This document shows, piece after piece, positions 29,171-39,683 of a DNA stretch of 64,000 nucleotides (position 1 is the stretch's first letter; every line of letters starts with the position of its first letter). The notes under the pieces are model-generated. The model was not told the origin of the DNA, made no database searches, and saw only the letters and a list, made by a program, of their open reading frames with translations. Source of the DNA: Achromobacter spanius (GTDB lineage: Bacteria; Pseudomonadota; Gammaproteobacteria; Burkholderiales; Burkholderiaceae_B); assembly GCF_002812705.1 (NCBI RefSeq), contig NZ_CP025030.1, positions 2,418,001-2,482,000 of the forward strand. The letters are read 5' to 3'. The translations under genes and the position numbers were made by a program.

Positions 29171-30172
29171 CTACGGCGTCAGGCCAAAGAACGTCATCGT
29201 GTTGCGGAACAGAATCTTTTGCTGCACATCCGGCACCAGCTCGGCGTGCGCCACCAGGCGGCCCACCTCCTGCTCGCCCAGCGGATAGGGGTAGTCGGAC
29301 CCCAGCAGCACGCGGTCTTCACCCATGACGTCGATCAACAGGCGCAGCGAGCGCGCGTCGAACACGGCGCTGTCCGTGTAGAAGCGGTCGGTGTACGACG
29401 AGGGCAATTGCGGACAGTCCTGGCGGATGATGTCGCGATGGCGCCAGGCGTTGTCCACGCGCCCCAGCAGGTAGGCAAAGCTGCCGCCGCCATGCGCGAA
29501 GCACAGCTTCAGGCTGCGGGGAATGCGTTCAAACGCGCCCGACAGGATCAGCGACAGAATCCCCAGTTGCGTTTCAGCGGGCATGGCCACCAGCCACGGC
29601 AGCATCCATTTCTTCATGCGGCCGTCGGTCATCATGTCCCAGGGATGCACCAGCACGGGGATGTCGTTATTGGCGCAGTGAATCAGAAACTGCACCAGCA
29701 ATTCGTCGTCCAGGTCGCGGGGGCCGACGTGGTTGCCGATCTGCACGCCCAGATGGCCGGCGGCGCGTGCGCGCGAGGCTTCCTTGCACGCCAGGTCCAG
29801 GTCTTGCAGCGGCACTTGCGCCAATGCCTTCAGGCGCGAGGGGGCGTGGGCGCAGTGCTCCAGGGCCAGGTCATTCATGCGGGCGGCCCAATCGGCGGCG
29901 GCCTGGCCAGGGTAGGTGTAGCCGAACATGATGGGCGTCGCGCACAGGATCTGCACGTCCACGCCGTGGCGGTCCATCTGCGCAATGCGCAGCGCCGGGT
30001 CCCACAAGGTGGCGTCCACCGGGCGGAACTCGCGGTCGCCCGCCATGATCTGGCCCGTGGTGCCGTCGGCGTCCGGGCGCAGCCAGGGCGCGTTGACCGG
30101 GTCAAGCGCCGCCGCTTCCTGCCGTGTGATCGGCGGAAAGAAGTGGGCGTGCATGTCGATTTTCTGAATCAT
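29171..30172 (-). CDS. 2-amino-3-carboxymuconate-6-semialdehyde decarboxylase-like amidohydrolase
   Basis: The 333-residue metal-dependent decarboxylase of the ACMSD family shows the HxH zinc site ([11 protein letters not shown], His8 and His10), a mid-chain His in VLVHPWDMM, a second in [15 protein letters not shown] and the catalytic Asp in [12 protein letters not shown]. It would convert the ring-cleavage product of 3-hydroxyanthranilate to 2-aminomuconate semialdehyde. Its position 82 bp downstream of the dioxygenase gene strongly supports this step. Enzymes for the following steps (dehydrogenase, deaminase) are not in the window. Confidence 0.85.
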   Translation of the reverse strand: MIQKIDMHAHFFPPITRQEAAALDPVNAPWLRPDADGTTGQIMAGDREFRPVDATLWDPALRIAQMDRHGVDVQILCATPIMFGYTYPGQAAADWAARMNDLALEHCAHAPSRLKALAQVPLQDLDLACKEASRARAAGHLGVQIGNHVGPRDLDDELLVQFLIHCANNDIPVLVHPWDMMTDGRMKKWMLPWLVAMPAETQLGILSLILSGAFERIPRSLKLCFAHGGGSFAYLLGRVDNAWRHRDIIRQDCPQLPSSYTDRFYTDSAVFDARSLRLLIDVMGEDRVLLGSDYPYPLGEQEVGRLVAHAELVPDVQQKILFRNTMTFFGLTP

Positions 30173-30253
30173 GGGGTGGGCTTTGCAATAGAGAGGGCGC
30201 CAGGTGGTTTTGGCCTGCTATGTGGCTTGCTGCGCGGCTGGCGCAGTGGCTGG

Positions 30254-30925
<672 letters not shown>

Positions 30926-30954
30926 CTATCGCGGGGTTTCCCGTAGAGGGGGTA

Positions 30955-30971
30955 CGCGGCAGGCTGCCGCG
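30955..30971. other. 17-bp perfect palindrome between the LysR and dioxygenase genes
   Basis: CGCGGCAG (30955-30962) and CTGCCGCG (30964-30971) flank a single base. It lies in the 194-bp gap downstream of the LysR stop and upstream of the dioxygenase gene. It could be an operator or a weak transcription barrier; no T-run follows. Confidence 0.4.
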
Positions 30972-31029
30972 CGGTGTCAGCAACATTGCGCCGCGCGCTT
31001 TTCCGCATCGTCGCGCGGCGCGAGCGTGC

Positions 31030-31986
31030 TCAGTCGCGCTGGGCCGCGACGGCTTTCAGATATTCCACCAGCCGTTGGCAGGCGGGCGTCATCGGGTGAT
31101 CGGCGCGGACCGAATAGCCCACGTCGCCAAAGTCCCCGAACACGGTGGTGGGCAGCCGCGCCAACAAGCCCATGGACAGGAACTGCGCCGCCGCGTCATA
31201 GGGAATCAGCGCCAGCGCGTCGCTGTGCATCAGGATGCCGATATTGGTCAGCAGCGATAGCGATTCCACGTGGCGGGCGGGCAGGCGCAAGCCCGCGTCA
31301 AAGAAGGTGCGCTCCACCGACGCGCGCAAGGGCGAGGTGGGCGCGGGCAAGATCCAGATGTGGTCGGCCAAGTCCGCCAGCGCGACCTCTTGCGCGGCGG
31401 CCAGGGGGTGCTGGGCGCCCACCACCAGGCACAGGGCTTCGCGGTAAAGCTTGTGGTGGTCCACCGCCACGCCGGAAATCGACGCCATGTCGGCGCCCGG
31501 CAAGCGGCCCACAACGATGTCGACGTCGCCCGTGGCCAGCGCGGGCAGCAGTTGCGCGGACGGTCCTTCACGCACGGTGACCTGGATGCCGGGGTGGTCG
31601 GTCATCAAGCGCGCGATGGCTTCGGGCAGCAGCTTGGCGGACGCGGCAATCAGCGTGCCCACCACCACGTGGCCGCTGGCGCCGCCCAACACCGCGTCGA
31701 TGTCGTCGGCCATGTAGCGCACTTCGGCCAGCATGGCGTGCACGCGCCGCCCCAACACCAGGGCAAGCTCGGTAGGCGTGACGCCCCGGTTAGAGCGTTC
31801 AAACAGGGTCGCGCCGAAGAAGGCTTCCAGGTCGTGGATGGCCTTGGTGACGGTGGGTTGGGTCAGGTGCAGTTCGCTGGCCGCGCGCGATAGCGATCGG
31901 CGTGCCAGTACGCGCTCGAAAATCTGTAGCTGATGCAGCTTCAGTTTGTGGCTGAGCGCGTTGGGCGTGATGCGGAAGTTCGACAT
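31030..31986 (-). CDS. LysR-family transcriptional regulator
   Basis: A 318-residue LTTR with the N-terminal helix-turn-helix (LHQLQIFERVLARRSLSRAA, LHLTQPTVTKAIHDLE) and the two-lobed effector domain from about residue 105 (GHVVVGTLIAASAKLLPEAI). Residues LYREALCLVVGAQHPLA fit the GbpR/CatM-like group that senses aromatic or sugar acids. It lies upstream of, and on the same strand as, the 3-hydroxyanthranilate genes. This is unusual for LTTRs, which are often divergent. Control of that operon is likely but unproven. Confidence 0.82.
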   Translation of the reverse strand: MSNFRITPNALSHKLKLHQLQIFERVLARRSLSRAASELHLTQPTVTKAIHDLEAFFGATLFERSNRGVTPTELALVLGRRVHAMLAEVRYMADDIDAVLGGASGHVVVGTLIAASAKLLPEAIARLMTDHPGIQVTVREGPSAQLLPALATGDVDIVVGRLPGADMASISGVAVDHHKLYREALCLVVGAQHPLAAAQEVALADLADHIWILPAPTSPLRASVERTFFDAGLRLPARHVESLSLLTNIGILMHSDALALIPYDAAAQFLSMGLLARLPTTVFGDFGDVGYSVRADHPMTPACQRLVEYLKAVAAQRD

Positions 31987-32058
31987 GCTTGCGGTCGCCC
32001 GGGCGGCGCGCCGCGAGCCATCGTCCTGTTATGTTGACCAGCGAAGTCGGGATCTAGC

Positions 32059-33030
32059 CTACGCCTGCCCGGGGGGCGTCGGCGAGGCTGCGTCCGCTTT
32101 GTTCGCTGCGTCTGTCTTGTCGGCTGCGTCGGCCGCGTCTGTGTCGTCGGCCTTCGCCGCCTTGCCGAAGCGTAGCGCGAACTGCCGCGTGAACACTGCG
32201 CCAAAGAAAAAGATCTGCGCCGAATAGTAGATCCACAGCAGCAGGGCAATCAGCGAACCCGCCGCGCCATAGGCCGACACCGCGGCGCCCCGGCTCAGGT
32301 ACAGGCCGATGCCCCACTTGCCCACCAGGAACAGCGCGGCCGTCACGATGGCGCCGGGTATCACGTCCGGCCAGGAAATCTTGGCGCTGGGCAGCAGCTT
32401 GAAGATCACCGCGAACAGCGCCACCACCACTGAAAAAGAAAACAGCGTCGACACCCAGTCCAACACCGTCGCGAAGGTAGAGGCCATCCACATGTCGCCA
32501 TACAATTTTCTCGCGGCGCCGAGCACCGCGTTCACGGTCAGCGACACCAGCAGGAACAGCGCCAGCACCAGCACCAGGCCAAACGACAGCATGCGGCTGC
32601 GCACCATGCCGTGGATGCCGCCCTTCTGGTTGGCGGACACGTCCCACAAATCGTCCAGGCTGGCTTTCAGCTCGGCAAACGCCGTGGTGGCGCTGAAGAT
32701 CAACACAAAAATCGAGATCAGCGCGGCAATCCACCCGCCCCCCGATTCATGGGCGCTGGCCAATACCGTCTGAATCACTTCCGCGCCGCGCTCGCCGGTC
32801 AGGTCGCGCATTTGCAGGAACAGCTCGGACCGCACCGCGTCTTCGCCATAGAACGCACCCGCCACGGCGATCACCAGGATCAACATCGGCGCAAGTGAAA
32901 ACACCATGTAAAGCGCCAGCGCGGCGCCCTTGCTGGACGCGCGGTGGGCCGACCACTGGCTGGCGGAATCCATCAATAGCCCGCCGATCTCGGACGGACG
33001 CAAGGCTCGCAGGCTGTGGGGAAGGCGCAT
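32059..33030 (-). CDS. YihY/virulence factor BrkB family membrane protein
   Basis: A 323-residue inner-membrane protein with about six hydrophobic helices and the YihY pattern SKGAALALYMVFSLAPMLILVIAVAG, STTAFAELKASLDDLWDV and YGAAGSLIALLLWIYYSAQIFFFGAVF. Once called RNase BN by mistake, the family has no proven enzymatic role; BrkB was linked to serum resistance in Bordetella. The C-terminal 40 residues are an Asp/Ala/Lys-rich low-complexity tail. It stands alone between the LysR gene and groESL. Confidence 0.85.
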   Translation of the reverse strand: MRLPHSLRALRPSEIGGLLMDSASQWSAHRASSKGAALALYMVFSLAPMLILVIAVAGAFYGEDAVRSELFLQMRDLTGERGAEVIQTVLASAHESGGGWIAALISIFVLIFSATTAFAELKASLDDLWDVSANQKGGIHGMVRSRMLSFGLVLVLALFLLVSLTVNAVLGAARKLYGDMWMASTFATVLDWVSTLFSFSVVVALFAVIFKLLPSAKISWPDVIPGAIVTAALFLVGKWGIGLYLSRGAAVSAYGAAGSLIALLLWIYYSAQIFFFGAVFTRQFALRFGKAAKADDTDAADAADKTDAANKADAASPTPPGQA

Positions 33031-33192
33031 AGGACAGGGCGGCAGGGGGCGAAGGAGCCTTCATTGTAGGGACGCATGCGCCACGGGGAAACCGTGAGTT
33101 TGTGCGCAAACGTGTGCTTGCCGGGCGGCTTGGGGCGCCATGGAAACAACAGGCAAAGAATGCGCCCGCCATGCTGTGCGCGTGGGCGGGGC

Positions 33193-33236
33193 CACAAAAA
33201 GAAAAACCCCCGGGGCGAAGGTCCGAGGGTTTTTCA
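33193..33236 (-). terminator. Rho-independent terminator of groESL
   Basis: GAAAAACCC (33201-33209) pairs with GGGTTTTTC (33227-33235), with further GC pairing inside. On the minus strand the stem ends in TTTTTC and a second T-run (complement of 33194-33206). It is 55 bp downstream of the groEL stop. Confidence 0.85.
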
Positions 33237-33290
33237 GATACTGCATTCCCCGGCTTTGACGCCGGGGAGGCCGTGCAAGGAAAGCGGGAT

Positions 33291-34934
<1,644 letters not shown>

Positions 34935-34968
34935 TTAGCTTCCTTCGAAAATTCGTTTGAGGCGGGGT

Positions 34969-35256
34969 TTACAGAACCACGGCGAGGATTTCGTCCTCGC
35001 GGATGACGAGCAGTTCTTCGCCATCAACCTTCACGGACTGGCCGGCATACTTGCCGAACAGAACCTTGTCGCCAGCCTTCAGGTCGACCGGCAGAATCTT
35101 GCCTTCTTCGGTCTTCTTGCCGGGGCCGACGGCCACGACTTCGCCCTGATCAGGCTTTTCTGCGGCGCTGTCGGGGATGACGATGCCCGAGGCAGTCTTG
35201 CGCTCGTTTTCGAGGCGTTTGACGATCACGCGATCGCCCAGGGGACGCAAGGCCAT
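34969..35256 (-). CDS. groES: 10-kDa co-chaperonin GroES
   Basis: The 95-residue lid protein begins [12 protein letters not shown] and contains the mobile loop ([15 protein letters not shown]) and the [22 protein letters not shown] end. First gene of the heat-shock operon, with a 57-bp leader after the CIRCE element. Confidence 0.98.
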   Translation of the reverse strand: MALRPLGDRVIVKRLENERKTASGIVIPDSAAEKPDQGEVVAVGPGKKTEEGKILPVDLKAGDKVLFGKYAGQSVKVDGEELLVIREDEILAVVL

Positions 35257-35313
35257 GAGGAACTCCTGTTTACTTGAATGAAAGTGAATGATCGGTTAGC
35301 CCCGGGAGGGCTG

Positions 35314-35340
35314 TTAGCACTCACCGGTGTCGAGTGCTAA
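35314..35340 (-). promoter_or_regulatory. CIRCE operator (HrcA binding site)
   Basis: TTAGCACTC (35314-35322), 9 bp, GAGTGCTAA (35332-35340): an exact match to the CIRCE consensus. HrcA bound here represses groESL at normal temperature. It sits directly downstream of the -10 box. Confidence 0.97.
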
Positions 35341-35367
35341 TTATAGGGATGATGTTGCAGGGTTCAA
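35340..35367 (-). promoter_or_regulatory. groESL promoter, sigma70-like with sigma32-like features
   Basis: On the minus strand TTGAAC (35367-35362), 16 bp, TATAAT (35345-35340). The same stretch reads CTTGAA, 14 bp, CCCTATAAT, close to a sigma32 promoter. Overlapping housekeeping and heat-shock recognition together with CIRCE suggests dual control. Confidence 0.8.
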
Positions 35368-35647
35368 GGGGGGGAAGGGCGGCTGTTACATATTTGGGGG
35401 GTGGCCCTATTTATCGAAGCCGGCCGCCGAGCCTCATGTCGAATTTCTGTAGTCGAAGATGGCGAAGATGAGTGCCCGCGGCATTGGCGCAACCGCCTGA
35501 GCTGGCAGACGGTCTTCGCGGGTACGCGTCTTTGAGGCCGAAGAGGGTAAAACGAGCCATACGGCGGTCGTGCCGTTTGGCGAAGCACGGTGTTTTAGGC
35601 GTTCCCGGGACGTCAGCGCTCGAAGAAAGCGATCAGATGGGCCATGC
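35368..35647. other. Gene-free stretch between the groESL promoter and the acyl-CoA cluster
   Basis: No coding region with plausible motif or ribosome site, no tRNA-like cloverleaf and no repeat was recognised in these 280 bp. It contains a G-rich stretch just upstream of the groESL promoter. It marks the change from conserved heat-shock genes to an accessory catabolic cluster. Confidence 0.6.
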
Positions 35648-36460
35648 CTAGATGGCGTCCGCTGCCGGCCATTGGAAGCGCTGCGCCACCTTGTCCAGAA
35701 AGCGGCCTGCCGCCTCGCGGTGGTACTCGGTGGAACGGGCCACGCCCTGGCCGGCAGCCTCCAGGTCCAGCATGGCGCTCAGGTCGCTGTTGAGCGAAGC
35801 GTTGAAGCCGCGCTTGGTGATCGCCAGCGCCGCCATGGGCAGTTCGGCCATGGACAGGGCGATCTGCCGCGCTCGTTCGTGGATCCGTTCCCGCGGCTGG
35901 ATCTCAAACACGATGCCCATCTCCTTCGCTTCCTCGGCTTGGAACTCGCGGGTGGAGAAGGCCAGTTCCTTGGCGCGCTGCAGGCCCACCATGCGCGGCA
36001 GGGTGTACATGGTGGCACAGTCCGGGATGGCGCCCAGCCGCAGGAAGGATAGGCAGAAGCGCGCCCGCGGCGACGCCAGGATCAGATCGGCGGTCAGGGC
36101 AAGACCCAGCCCGGCGCCGTAGGCCGGGCCGTCGACCGCCGCGATCACCGGCCGGTCCAGCGTGATCAGGCCTTCTATCGTCTGCAGCAGGCCGGCCATG
36201 CGCTCGTGCGCTTCTTCGGCGGAGCCGCCCGAGCCCATCGTGGCGATGTCGCCGCCCGAGCAGAAGGCCCCGTCGGCGCCGGCCAGGATCACGACGCGCA
36301 CGCCGCGGTCGTGCCGGATCTGGCTCACCAGATGGGCCAGCTCTTCGCGCATGACCATGTCCAGCGCATTGCGCTGCGCTGGACGGTTCAGGGTGATGGT
36401 GGCGACGCCGCCTTCCACCGCATAGAGCAGGGTCTTGAACTCGCTAGAGCTGTCTTGCAT
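35648..36460 (-). CDS. Enoyl-CoA hydratase/isomerase (crotonase family)
   Basis: A protein of 270 residues with the crotonase fold: ITLNRPAQRNALD, the oxyanion-hole segment GADGAFCSGGDIATM and AAVDGPAYGAGLGLALTADLILAS. At the position of the second catalytic Glu the segment reads LGAIPDCATMYTLPRMVG, with Asp in place of Glu. The true reaction may therefore be isomerisation or another crotonase chemistry. The ATG at 36460 has GGAG 9 bp upstream; ATGs at 36475 and 36484 would add up to eight residues. Last gene of the seven-gene minus operon. Confidence 0.82.
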   Translation of the reverse strand: MQDSSSEFKTLLYAVEGGVATITLNRPAQRNALDMVMREELAHLVSQIRHDRGVRVVILAGADGAFCSGGDIATMGSGGSAEEAHERMAGLLQTIEGLITLDRPVIAAVDGPAYGAGLGLALTADLILASPRARFCLSFLRLGAIPDCATMYTLPRMVGLQRAKELAFSTREFQAEEAKEMGIVFEIQPRERIHERARQIALSMAELPMAALAITKRGFNASLNSDLSAMLDLEAAGQGVARSTEYHREAAGRFLDKVAQRFQWPAADAI

Positions 36461-36533
36461 CGTATTGGTCTCCATGTCTTCCATGATGGCCGGGCCGCGC
36501 CATGCGGGCCTGGCCGCAAGCTGTCGCGGGCCG

Positions 36534-37664
36534 TCAGGCGATGGCGCCGCATTCGCGCAAGGCCTGGATCTCGGCTTGCGCCAGGCCCAATTGCGCCAGC
36601 AGTTCTTGCGTGTGCGCGCCAGGTGCGGGCACCGTGCCGGCCTGTCCCGGCGTACGCGAAAGGCGCGGCGCTGGGGCTGGGTGCAGGATGCCGCCGGTTT
36701 CAATGAAGCTGCCGCGCGCCTGATGGTGTGGGTGCAGTGGCGCTTCTTCAAAGTCCAGCACCGGCGCGAAACAGGCGTCCGTGCCTTCTAGCAGCGCGCA
36801 CCAATGCTCGCGGGTCTTGCCAGCAATGATGCCCGCCAGCTTGGCGCGCAGCTGCGGCCATTGCGCGCGGTCCCATTGCTGCTCGAAGTCCGGGTCGTCG
36901 ATGCCGCAGCGTTCCAGCAATAGGCGATAGAACTGCGGTTCGATCGCGCCGATGGAAACATACTTGCCATCCGCGCAGGCATAGCAGCCGTAGAAGTGGG
37001 CGCCGCCGTCCAGCATGTTGGATTGGCGCTGGTTGACCCAACTGCCGTCTTGCAGCTTGCCGTGATAGGCGCTGGCCAGCAGCGAGGCGCCGTCGCAGAT
37101 GGCAGCGTCCACCACCTGGCCTTTGCCCGTGCGGCCGACCTCGAGCAGGCCGCACAGCACGCCGAAGGCCAGCATCATGGCGCCGCCGCCCATGTCGCCG
37201 ACCAGGTGCAGCGGCGGCGTCGGCGGCAACCCGGCATGTCCCATGGCGTGCAGCGCGCCGCTGATGGCGATGTAGTTCAAGTCATGGCCGGCGGCCTGCG
37301 CCAGCGGGCCGTCCTGGCCCCAGCCCGTCATGCGTCCGTACACCAGCCGCGGGTTGCGCGCCAGGCACTCGTCGGGCCCTAGGCCCAACCTTTCCATGAC
37401 GCCCGGCCGGAAGCCTTCGAGCAAGGCGTCTGCCTTGTCCAGCAGCCGCAGCACGATGTCGGTCGCCCCGGGCTTCTTGAGGTCCAGCGCGATCGTGCGG
37501 CGGCCCCGGTCGATGAGGGTGCCGCCTCCGCCCAGGAACCCGGGCGTCAGCCGGTCGATGCGGATCACGTCCGCGCCCATGTCCGCCAACATCATGGCGC
37601 AGAAGGGGCCGGGCCCTATGCCGGCCATTTCCACCACCGTAAATCCACTCAGGGGACCAGCCAT
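36534..37664 (-). CDS. CaiB/BaiF CoA-transferase family protein, alpha-methylacyl-CoA racemase-like
   Basis: The 376-residue protein has the family III start ([32 protein letters not shown]) and the segment [13 protein letters not shown], typical of alpha-methylacyl-CoA racemase, with His in the active site, and later [15 protein letters not shown], where the Asp of the racemase pair is expected. True CoA transferases of this family instead keep an Asp near a different loop. Racemisation of a 2-methyl-branched acyl-CoA is therefore the best call. It lies 32 bp after the IclR gene and 73 bp before the crotonase gene. Confidence 0.8.
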   Translation of the reverse strand: MAGPLSGFTVVEMAGIGPGPFCAMMLADMGADVIRIDRLTPGFLGGGGTLIDRGRRTIALDLKKPGATDIVLRLLDKADALLEGFRPGVMERLGLGPDECLARNPRLVYGRMTGWGQDGPLAQAAGHDLNYIAISGALHAMGHAGLPPTPPLHLVGDMGGGAMMLAFGVLCGLLEVGRTGKGQVVDAAICDGASLLASAYHGKLQDGSWVNQRQSNMLDGGAHFYGCYACADGKYVSIGAIEPQFYRLLLERCGIDDPDFEQQWDRAQWPQLRAKLAGIIAGKTREHWCALLEGTDACFAPVLDFEEAPLHPHHQARGSFIETGGILHPAPAPRLSRTPGQAGTVPAPGAHTQELLAQLGLAQAEIQALRECGAIA

Positions 37665-37696
37665 GTCTATCGTTACTCCATGATGAATCGGGGTTC

Positions 37697-38434
37697 TCAG
37701 GATTCGAAGAATTCGGCGCGCGCGTCCAGGATGATCTGGACGTACTTCTCCATGTTGGCGTCCATGCGGTGGGTCGGACCGACGATGGAAAGGGCAGTCA
37801 GCTGCCCGCCCACGCGCCCCGCAATGCCGACGGCCGATACTCCTTCATTGCCTTCGTCGCGGCTGTTGAAGTGGTGCTTGGGCAACTGCGATTCGATCTG
37901 CGCGCGCAAGGTGTCAGGGTTGGTGATGCTGCTGGCCGTGACGTGTTCAAACGGCAGCGTATCGATGAGCGCATTGCGTTCCGCCGCGTCCATCTCGCCC
38001 AGCAGGGCTTTGCCCAATGCTGCAACCTGCAGATCGAAGGTGGTGCCGGGCTTCACCACATAGCGCAAGGCGCGCGGGCTTTCCTGGCTGGCGTAGATCT
38101 TCACCTTGTTGCCGTCGAGCAAGCCGCACATCGATGATTCGCCGGATTGGCGCGTCAGGATCTCCAGCGCTTCCGAAGCGAAGGACTGCAGCGGGTCGGC
38201 CGCCGAGATGCCTTGGGCCACGTCAAGCAGCCTGCCTGTGGGGTGGAAGTAGCGCGATTTCGGCGTGCGCAGCAGATAGCCCGCCTGACGCAGCGTGTAG
38301 AGCAGGTCCGAGCAGCTGCTGTCGGCCAGATCGAGAAAGCGCGCCATTTCCGAGTTCGTCAGGGGACGGCGTTCCCGCGCATAGACTTCGAAGACTTGTA
38401 GTACACGCTGTGCGGTAGGGAGGATTTGCGGCAT
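37697..38434 (-). CDS. IclR-family transcriptional regulator
   Basis: The 245-residue regulator has an N-terminal winged helix ([28 protein letters not shown]) and an IclR effector domain with [26 protein letters not shown] and [12 protein letters not shown]. It lies inside the minus operon with 49-bp and 32-bp gaps on either side, so it is co-transcribed with the enzymes. It most likely acts on the inverted repeats of the shared control region at 43.1-43.3 kb. Confidence 0.87.
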   Translation of the reverse strand: MPQILPTAQRVLQVFEVYARERRPLTNSEMARFLDLADSSCSDLLYTLRQAGYLLRTPKSRYFHPTGRLLDVAQGISAADPLQSFASEALEILTRQSGESSMCGLLDGNKVKIYASQESPRALRYVVKPGTTFDLQVAALGKALLGEMDAAERNALIDTLPFEHVTASSITNPDTLRAQIESQLPKHHFNSRDEGNEGVSAVGIAGRVGGQLTALSIVGPTHRMDANMEKYVQIILDARAEFFES

Positions 38435-38483
38435 AGGATGTCGGAATTGAGTGGGGAACCGGCCCGGGCGGTTGCGTAGTCGG

Positions 38484-39638
38484 TCATTTCAACGCGGAAA
38501 TGCCCAGTACGCTCTGCGCCATGAGCAGGGCCTGGATCTGGTTGGTGCCTTCGGCAATGCTCAGGTGGCGGGCGTCGCGGTAGTAACGCTCGACGGGAAA
38601 CAACGTGGTGTAGCCCGCGCCGCCATGCACCTGCATGGACAGTTCCGCCACGCGCAGCACGGCGTCGGTGGCGTGGCGCTTGGCCATCGAACATAGCATC
38701 TGGCTGTCGGCGGCGTTGCGGTCCAGCGCGTCGGCGGCGCGCCAGCACAGCAGGCGCGAGGTTTCGACCAGCGTCATCATGTCGGCGATCATATGCTGGA
38801 CCAACTGGAAGCCGCCGATGGGCCGGCCGAACTGAACCCGGTCGCCGGCGTATTTTACCGCTGCCTCACAGGCCGCCTCCGCAATACCCAGCGCCGAGAA
38901 CGCCACCACGCAGCGGCCGATGTTGAGGTATTTCTTGGCCAGCGCGAAACCCTTGCCCTCGGTGCCGATCAGGTTGGCCGCGGGGATCTCCACGTCTTCG
39001 AACAGCAACTCGCCCAGCGGGCAGCTCAGCATGCCCATCTTGTGGATGGGGCTGGACGAGAAACCCGGCATGGCGCGCTCGAACAGCAGACAGGACACGC
39101 CGCGTTCGCCGCTTTGACGCTGGGTCTGCACGAACACCACTCCCAGCTCGCAAACCGTGCCCAGGCTGATGTAGAGCTTGCGGCCATTGACGCGCCAACC
39201 GCTGGCGGTTTCGACGGCGCGGGTTTCGACGTTGGCGGCGTCCGAGCCGATGTTCGGTTCGCTGAGCGCGAAGCTGGCGATCGCCTCGCCCGACAGGACG
39301 CGCGGCAGGTACTTTTCCTTGAGATAGGGCGAGCCGCCGTCGCTCAGCACCGAGGCGGCGAGATTGCTGGTGCTGACGATGCTGCGCAGCGAAGGCCAGA
39401 CGCGCGCCAGCTCGGCGATCAGCATGCCGTAGGTCGTCATCGGCAAGCCGTAGCCACCGTCCTTTTCCTGCAGCATGCCGCCCAAGAGGCCGAAGTCGCG
39501 CATCGCGCGGACCATTTCCTGCGGCACCACGCGGGCTTCGGCCTCGTAGCGGTTGACGATGGGGGCGACTTCGGCCGTCAGGTAGCGACGCAGCGAATCG
39601 CGCAATTCGATCTGGGTGGAGTCCAGTGAGAAGTCCAT
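38484..39638 (-). CDS. Acyl-CoA dehydrogenase (glutaryl-CoA dehydrogenase-like)
   Basis: A 384-residue FAD enzyme: LRRYLTAEVAPIV, FALSEPNIGSDAANVET, RVQFGRPIGGFQLVQHMIADM and the C-terminal HLSIAEGTNQIQ, where the Glu is the usual catalytic base. YGLPMTTYGMLIAELARV and SLRSIVSTSNL resemble the glutaryl-CoA dehydrogenase branch, but the substrate is open. Electrons would go to an electron-transfer flavoprotein, not encoded here. It is 45 bp downstream of the ADP-forming synthetase. Confidence 0.87.
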   Translation of the reverse strand: MDFSLDSTQIELRDSLRRYLTAEVAPIVNRYEAEARVVPQEMVRAMRDFGLLGGMLQEKDGGYGLPMTTYGMLIAELARVWPSLRSIVSTSNLAASVLSDGGSPYLKEKYLPRVLSGEAIASFALSEPNIGSDAANVETRAVETASGWRVNGRKLYISLGTVCELGVVFVQTQRQSGERGVSCLLFERAMPGFSSSPIHKMGMLSCPLGELLFEDVEIPAANLIGTEGKGFALAKKYLNIGRCVVAFSALGIAEAACEAAVKYAGDRVQFGRPIGGFQLVQHMIADMMTLVETSRLLCWRAADALDRNAADSQMLCSMAKRHATDAVLRVAELSMQVHGGAGYTTLFPVERYYRDARHLSIAEGTNQIQALLMAQSVLGISALK

Positions 39639-39683
39639 GCGGGTCCTAGGCGGGTATGGTCGAAGAGAGAAATCCGGCGGCGG

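Noticed and set aside
35368..35647. Possible tRNA or small RNA downstream of the acyl-CoA cluster
   Set aside because: No cloverleaf, no CCA end and no acceptor-stem pairing could be drawn.
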